This document shows, in pieces, positions 34,000 to 64,000 of a DNA stretch of 64,000 bases. Numbering within the stretch: the first letter of the stretch is position 1; each line of letters begins with the position of its first letter. Both the position numbers and the translations under genes were made by a program. Origin of the DNA: Xiphophorus maculatus (Eukaryota; Chordata; Actinopteri; Cyprinodontiformes; Poeciliidae); NCBI RefSeq assembly GCF_002775205.1, contig NC_036446.1:18166565-18230564 (forward strand), written 5' to 3'. The notes under the pieces were generated by a model that did no database searches, had not been told where the DNA came from, and worked only from the letters and a program-made list of their open reading frames with translations.

Positions 34000-36435
34000 G
34001 GTATTTTCTTGTACAACTAGGTGGTGGGCAAAAGCTGCACATGGTCTATATGTTATACCAGCAAGACAAAGTGTGTTAGATATGTGTTATAGTACAGTTC
34101 AATTATGTGAATTCATATACTGTATCTCCCATCTGCAGCCAAATCCAATGAAAAAACTTTGAATGTTCATCAGAAATTATGAAGGACTATTATTCAAGTT
34201 CACTTTATAAGGTTACAATTTTTAAAAAAAAATTAAATTCTTTGAAAGTTCAAATTAAAAACAAAAAAGTATATCGCCTAATTCGATTAAAAAAAAAAAT
34301 CCTCCTCGATGCAGATAGAGGGCGCACTTTATTTACTAATAGCTGGATTCATCAAGAGCAGAGTGGAGAAGTGTTTATTTACAGCACTGTTATAAAGAAT
34401 TACATATTGTCGTGAAGTCAATATTTCCAGCACTAATGCTTAAAGTTTTAAATGTATCGAGGAATTTTAGACAAACTTCTGTATTTACCACATAATGCCA
34501 TATCTGTAAACATCAGAGTAAAAACATTGATATTATATTCTTGTGTTAGAATTGTCAATAGGAAATTGAAGCTATTGGCAATAATGTCTATATCTCATAA
34601 AAAACTCAATACTAAAACCCGACATATACTTCATAATATATCTGTACGTCACTCTTGGAGCACTGACGCACTCCAACCTTGTTATCTACTGTCTTGTGCA
34701 ACTCCCTGTACTTTTTTCACAATTCTCTAAAGCTTTTTTTGTTTGTTTGTTTGCTGGTTGTTTTTTTTTTTTGTGGTTAATTTAAAATGTTTGTTTTAAA
34801 TGAACATACATTTTTGCTTGTTTCCTTATCCACTTCTCTGTGGATTCTGTGATAATGAGAAGACAAGGTCCTGATGCAACAAACAATCCCAAACTGTGGT
34901 ACTTCTGCTTCCATGTTTTGTGGGCGGTTTTCTCCTGAAATGCTTTACATATTTTCCTCTGTTCTGGTGTCCAAATGATCTGGTTTCAGACAAAGATAAT
35001 TAGTCCTGAAATCCTGGTCTGTGTTTATTTTTATGAAACTTTAGTCTGATCTTCATGTTTTGTTTAGAGAACAAAGATTTTCTCTCCTCTTACACCTCAA
35101 ACGAAAGTTAACTCGAGCAGTCTGTTTCAGATTGCACAGGTATGCACTTTCATTTCAATAGTGAGAAGAACCTGCTGTAGGTCCTGTGATGTTGTTTTAG
35201 GGTTTTTGGAGACTTCTTTTAATATCTTGTGGTCTGCTTTCAGGGAAAACTTTCTTGGATAGCAAGATCTGAGCATGTTGGTGGTTGTTTTAAATGCCCT
35301 CTACTTATAGACTATTTCCCGTAGGCTTACAGGGAAACGACTGATCTCACTTTCTTTTGAGACCTCTTTAACTGCCTTACCAGACTCAAAAGCTGCTGCA
35401 GTCTTCACCCATGTCGATGACGTCAACATGTGGGTATGTGTGTGTGTATTTTATAAAAAATGAAATTATGACATTTTATAAATAGTTTAAAAAGTTCTTT
35501 TCTTTTACTTTGTTTTGTTGGTTATATGATCTGGCTGTTCTTAAAAATATATCTTAAATATATGGGTAACAAAACCTATTTGTGCAAATATGTTTTAAAA
35601 AAAAAAACCCTCAAAGGTCCTTATTTTAAGTGTAAGTCAATGTTAGTCATTGCTCTGTGGCTATTTAAAAAATTTATTCAAACTTTAATCTCAGAATTTT
35701 GACTTTAATTGGCATATTAAGAAAATACTTAACTCTGACATGTTCCTCCAGAAAGTTAGTTCTCCTTGTGCTTAATTCACATCTTTGTCACTGAAGCTGG
35801 TTGCTCCTAGGTGCCCATCTACATTAAAATCAGAATTATTTTTTACCATTGGCCCTTCCATACTGCCCATGGTCTACATCTCTGTAGTAATGGTCTCTAT
35901 TATGGCCCCTGTACTGAAGAGATCATATTAAGTCAACCTTTTACGATGATATGCTCTGGAGATTGTAACTAATTGGTCCCCTAGGACTAATTACATTTTT
36001 ACCTTCACAGTTTTACTTCAACAATTAATTAAAATGTAACATGTTGCACTTTTAGCTTAAGTTGTACTAAGATGAAATCACAGTTTTCATTTGCTGGATC
36101 AGGGGTCTGCAGCTTCCAGCTCTGGAGCTACAAGTGACTCTTTGGCTCACTTAATTCATTAAACAATGAGATAAATGCCTTTTCTATTTCTTGTTTCATT
36201 ACTTTGCTCTGTGCCCTCATAAAAAATTCATTGACCCCCTACCCTGCCCCCCTAGAAAGAACCACCAGTTTATAAAATGTCATAACTTACATATTCCAAC
36301 TGAATTTAGAATAACAAAAGCAAACAACAACAAAAAAACTTGATAGCACTAACTAATAAGAAATCAATTTAACTATTAAAACCTGCCTTGATTTTCGACC
36401 TTAAAATTGGCAAAAAGCTTTAAAACTCAGATTTA
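34000..36435. other. Intergenic region SINHCAF-SCUBE2
   Basis: 2.4 kb without a gene. It holds a decayed Tc1-type transposase on the minus strand (34820-35350) and, near 36100-36170, a fragment resembling the GGGGTCTGCAACCTGCGGCTC type hAT repeat of fishes (here GGGGTCTGCAGCTTCCAGCTC). Confidence 0.6.
34820..35350 (-). pseudogene. Tc1/mariner transposase remnant
   Basis: On the minus strand the sequence from about 35330 down to 35170 translates as RKIVYK-stop-RAFKTTTNML, then RSCYPRKFSLKADHKILKEV and SKNPKTTSQDLQQ. This is the HTH and linker region of fish Tc1 transposases. Further along, patches such as KPDHLDTRTEEN and FGIVC recall later parts of the protein. Stops and frameshifts show an inactive fragment. 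Confidence 0.7.
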
Positions 36436-36439
36436 CATA

Positions 36440-36775
36440 GTGCCGGAGAACCTGCGGACTGCAATCTCTTCCGCTCGGAGCTTTCAAAAATAAAAGCCTA
36501 CACCACTCGCTGGTGCCATTGGCTCTTTGGACGCTTCACCGCTCAACCCCCCACCCCCCAGTTTACTCCCTCGTGCACGCACATGCACACGCACGCCTTA
36601 ATTCTCTCTAGCTCTCTCTCTCTCGTACTTTCAGTCACTCTCTCCTTTCTCTTTTCTAAAGCCCGTTTGTGAAGCGGATTGACAGGCGAGAATGAAAATG
36701 AGGCGGACGCTCCGTCACGACTTCAGTGCGCCCGCGTCCTTTTGAGAAGACCTCTAAAACTTGGACCATATCACC
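36440..36775 (+). promoter_or_regulatory. SCUBE2 promoter and 5' UTR
   Basis: A TATA-like AAAAATAAAAG lies at 36486-36496, followed by C/T-rich and CpG-containing sequence (CTCTCTCTCTCGTAC, then GGCGGACGCTCCGTCACG). Transcription probably starts near 36515-36530, giving a 5' UTR of about 250 bp. The Kozak context TCACCATGG is good. Confidence 0.5.
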
Positions 36776-56951
<20,176 letters not shown>

Positions 56952-57890
56952 GAGGCCATTCATTCAAACAACATTTTTCACAACAAACTCAAGTCAGACA
57001 CTGGTGACAGTATCAGTGGCCCCTCTGAGACCATTCTGTCATTCTTTTTATTGTTCCGGGGCCAAAGTAGAGCGGATCGCAAATTGAGAGGACTAAATTT
57101 AAGCAACTGGACTTTAGCCATAAGTTTCAAGACCGAGTTCTGAAGATGTATGGATTATTGATCTGCTATGGCATCCCTGAATAGAATCTGGATATCTTCC
57201 ATTAGTTTGGAAATGTGTCTGTAAGGACTTAATGGCTCCTTATTGACCATCCAGGACTGAGATCCAAATTGCAGATCTTTGCACTGGAATTCTGCTTATT
57301 AATGTGACATAGTGACTTTATGGGGCTTTTCCTGATCTGGTCATAAAGGAATACAAGAGTGGTATCTGAACAGATAAATATTGAATGTCAGTGAGACTGT
57401 ATATAAAGTGTGTAACTAGTTTTAATATAGGTTACTTTCACAGTTAGAAAGTACAAAAAATATCCAGAACAAATAGAGCACAAATAACATTTGGGGACCA
57501 CTAGCACTACTAAAGAGGTAGTCCCATCACAAAAGCAATTATTTGGATTGATATTTTGTATATGGTGTATAAAATTTTTGGTGAAATGCTAACATATAGC
57601 GTATAGCTTCAAAGACTGGTGGCATTTGTTATGTTTTTCAGGGTGTCTGAATAACTACTGTGATTTATGCATCCATGATATAAGGACCTCCACAGATCAT
57701 ACCCAAACAGTGTATTGTGATCTAACAGCTGAACAGAGTAAATGATAAATATAATGCAGATAGAAAAAACTAAATGAAACATCCTGTAATATATAGCTGA
57801 GCGGTTCACCTGTCCTGAATGATACGTATGTATATTTTTTATAGCTATGTACATCTAACTTGCTGTAAATAAAGACTGAAAATTTAATGG
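56952..57890 (+). other. SCUBE2 3' UTR
   Basis: About 0.9 kb from the TAA at 56949-56951 to the polyadenylation signal at 57868. No coding frame of interest. Confidence 0.7.
57868..57873 (+). terminator. SCUBE2 polyadenylation signal AATAAA
   Basis: AATAAA in CTGTAAATAAAGACTG, followed by a GT-rich TGGTTCACGTTCTGG stretch. The overlapping TGTAAATA is also a Pumilio-type site. Confidence 0.75.
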
Positions 57891-57899
57891 TTCACGTTC

Positions 57900-59330
57900 T
57901 GGATTAACTTTTTTATTCATTTATGTATTTGTTAACAAACTGTGAAACACTTATTGTGAGATTAATATAAGCAACTAGGGATAAATACAGTTGCTGTGAA
58001 AATGTTTTAAATTGCCACTAGGTAATTTAAAACATAGTGGCAATGTATTTTTTATTTGCAATCCTTTACATAATAATAATTAACAGTTCTCCAGGCTTTC
58101 TAATAATCTTTCAAATGTTTTAGACTTTGACTGCTTTTTCCGCTCATTGTTTATGTATTTCCTGTGTATGGCAACGGCAGCATTTGATTGAGCTTTATCT
58201 TAAGTGCCTAAAGATCAAATTGAAATTAATTCTTTGTTGGATTGTTTTTTAGTTTGATGTGACATTCCCTAATAATTCACATAATTAATTAAATTATTAA
58301 ATTTCCCTTTAGGATTCATGAAATATTGTGAATTTAATTGAACTATTTGCCATTGAGGATTTGACTCAGTTGTACTTTGCTCTCAATGTACATTTTAGAT
58401 ACCGTATATACATTTGTTTAAAAACAAAACGTGTTTTGTAGAGAAATGTGTGTATATAGTTACTATGATTACAAAAGAAGAGATTAAAGTAATTTTGGCT
58501 GAAATGGCTCTCCATAAAAGTAGAGCAAGAAAGTGCAATAATGTTATGCTTGTGACTGCCTTCAAATCTAAATTATTGAATGATTACAATAATAGTATCT
58601 TGATAACAACCAATCTGTCTATTATAAAGAAGGCGTTCTCCAAGTATGTAAAATGGCCGATTTCACCAAAGGTTAAAGAAACTCACTTCATAATCTCTCA
58701 CAATGTTTACCCAGTGGCTGAATTTTTGCACAAAAGATTTCAATTTGATTCAACATGTTGTGCCTTTTGTGAATGTCCAGAAGAATCCCTTAATCATCTC
58801 TTTTTTTCCTATCCTTTTTCTTTTAAACTATGGAGAGACATTTAAAATTGGTTGTCCCTTAAAATTGAAGACATCCCAGAGATAACCATCACCCACATAT
58901 TATACTATGTTGATGGCCTTGATAGTCAAATATCTGACATGGTAAATATTGTCTTCTTGCTTGTTAAATATCATATACACTGCTGTAAATGGAGAGGTTC
59001 TACACCTTGTTTTGATTTTTTTCTTAACCAATTTAAATTGTATTACACCTCATTGAAACATTTGAAATCTGTTTCTGCAAAAAAAAGTAACTGCCAGTAT
59101 CTCTACTTTTCTTTTGTTTTAAAATTTTGCTCTATTGTTATTCATTTGCTTTACTGTTTATGTGCTTGTCTTTAGTCTTAGCCCCTTGTTTTTGTTTATT
59201 TTTTCTACCTATGTTGTAATGTTCTTATACCTCAACGAGTCTTTGTTTACTGTTTGTTTAATAATAACAATAAAAAAAAAACAACAACAACAAAAAATAA
59301 AAGTAGAGCAAATTCTGGAGAAAAAAAAAA
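57900..59330. other. Intergenic region SCUBE2-TMEM9B
   Basis: 1.4 kb. The first 550 bp are AT-rich with a small hairpin (ATTGCCACTA near 58012 and its complement near 58036). The rest is a LINE 3' remnant. NRIP3, located here in human, is not present as an exon or visible pseudogene. Confidence 0.6.
58470..59300 (+). pseudogene. LINE (L1/Tx1-like) 3' remnant with zf-RVT motif
   Basis: Translation at 58470-58845 gives VKWPISPKVKETHFIISHN, VYPVAEFLHKRF, CCAFCECPEESLNHLFF and FKLWRDI. This is the Cys-His motif block found after the reverse transcriptase in many vertebrate LINEs (zf-RVT: HxxxxxVYP, CxxC, H, W). The block is 5' truncated, the frame breaks after 58845, and the remnant ends in an A-rich tail at about 59270-59300. 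Clade assignment is uncertain. Confidence 0.65.
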
Positions 59331-59339
59331 TGCTACCAT

Positions 59340-59549
59340 CCCATTTTGATGACGCAGCCCTTATCGCTGTAGACCTGTGAGGTCACGTGACTAAGTGCGG
59401 AAGTGGAGTCAGCTGACGGAGGATCTCGGTTTAGCTCTATGGCTAACGGCGTCTCTTTCTAGGTTGTATTTGTCGTTGCTCTGCGGACTCTGGCTGCGGT
59501 TTATTGACTAATATTTTCAAAGGAGGGTTCCCGAGACTGGTCCTAAAAG
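59340..59549 (+). promoter_or_regulatory. TMEM9B promoter with CLEAR-type palindrome
   Basis: A perfect 10-base palindrome GTCACGTGAC lies at 59382-59391 (GGTCACGTGACT), matching the CLEAR/M-box element bound by TFEB/TFE3/MITF. An ETS-like GCGGAAGTG follows at 59397-59405 and a CRE-like TGATGACGCAG is near 59348. Transcription probably starts between 59410 and 59480. There is no TATA box. Confidence 0.6.
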
Positions 59550-63520
<3,971 letters not shown>

Positions 63521-63775
63521 ACGGCTTTCTGAGCTGTTGGTGGAGGTGAAACAGGACAAACGGTCTGAAGAAAAAAAAAGAAACACTGTGAAAGAGACCC
63601 CAGATTAATTTGGCTGTACTCTTATTTATGGTTTGGTTTTGAGGTGAACTTGGTACAGAAATGTCCATCTTTCAAGCAGAGGTCACCAGGAGTTGTTGTT
63701 TAGTCTACAGAAAAATTACAATGGCTTTAATTTTGCACATGCTCAAATGAACAAGAATAAATAAATTACTCTGCG
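63521..63775 (+). other. TMEM9B 3' UTR with polyadenylation signal at 63756
   Basis: About 250 bp of noncoding sequence after the stop. AATAAA at 63756-63761, overlapped by a second AATAAA-like repeat, is the first good signal. The remaining 63776-64000 are AT-rich with nothing recognised. Confidence 0.65.
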
Positions 63776-64000
63776 ACTCAAATTCAAGGTGGAGTTGACT
63801 GTCTCAAACACTCCTCATTCAGGTTTACAAGCTTAATGTCAACAACTGGATCAATCAGTGGTCAGTATTCGCACCATAGAACTTGAACATGACATAAAAA
63901 ATGTGATTCCAGAGGAACCAAACGAGTGTGGTGTATCTGAGTTTTTAGCCTTCTTTGGAAAAGCATGTTTTGTAATAGCTCTTTTTTATAAATATTTCTC

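Overview
The window is vertebrate nuclear DNA, almost certainly from a teleost fish. It carries four protein-coding genes with GT-AG introns, all on the + strand, whose spliced translations match vertebrate families along their length. Introns are short to medium and AT-rich, and they carry small nonautonomous DNA transposons, Tc1-type remnants, a tRNA-derived SINE and a LINE tail of the kinds common in ray-finned fishes. There are no bacterial features. Coding calls come from reading exon by exon, joining phases and comparing with remembered family sequences; no alignment was run.

Layout. (1) 6039-27960: DENND5A (Rab6-interacting DENN/RUN/PLAT protein), lacking only its first coding exon(s), which lie left of the window. 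21 constitutive exons are placed, plus two in-frame cassette-type exons (16140-16229 and 17975-18079). (2) 29300-34000: a SINHCAF/FAM60A-family gene, a subunit of the SIN3-HDAC complex, with a noncoding first exon, five coding exons (220 aa) and a 1.9 kb 3' UTR. (3) 36500-57880: SCUBE2, a secreted signal peptide-CUB-EGF protein acting in Hedgehog ligand release, complete in 23 exons (about 1020 aa with an optional exon). (4) 59340-63770: TMEM9B, a lysosomal/endosomal single-pass membrane protein, complete in five exons (188 aa).

The order DENND5A-SCUBE2-TMEM9B, all in the same orientation, matches human 11p15.4. NRIP3, which lies between SCUBE2 and TMEM9B in human, is not visible here. A SINHCAF-family gene sits between DENND5A and SCUBE2; in human, SINHCAF neighbours the paralogue DENND5B on 12p11. 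This suggests that DENND5-SINHCAF adjacency predates the vertebrate genome duplications and that this fish kept a copy on the DENND5A side.

The four genes do not form a pathway; they are a conserved neighbourhood. Points for a second look are the two cassette exons in DENND5A (one 26 bp downstream of a transposon), a GC-AG intron after the optional SCUBE2 exon, a perfect GTCACGTGAC palindrome in the TMEM9B promoter, a large palindrome built on a TA microsatellite filling SCUBE2 intron 1, and a possible two-exon antisense microprotein gene inside a SCUBE2 intron.
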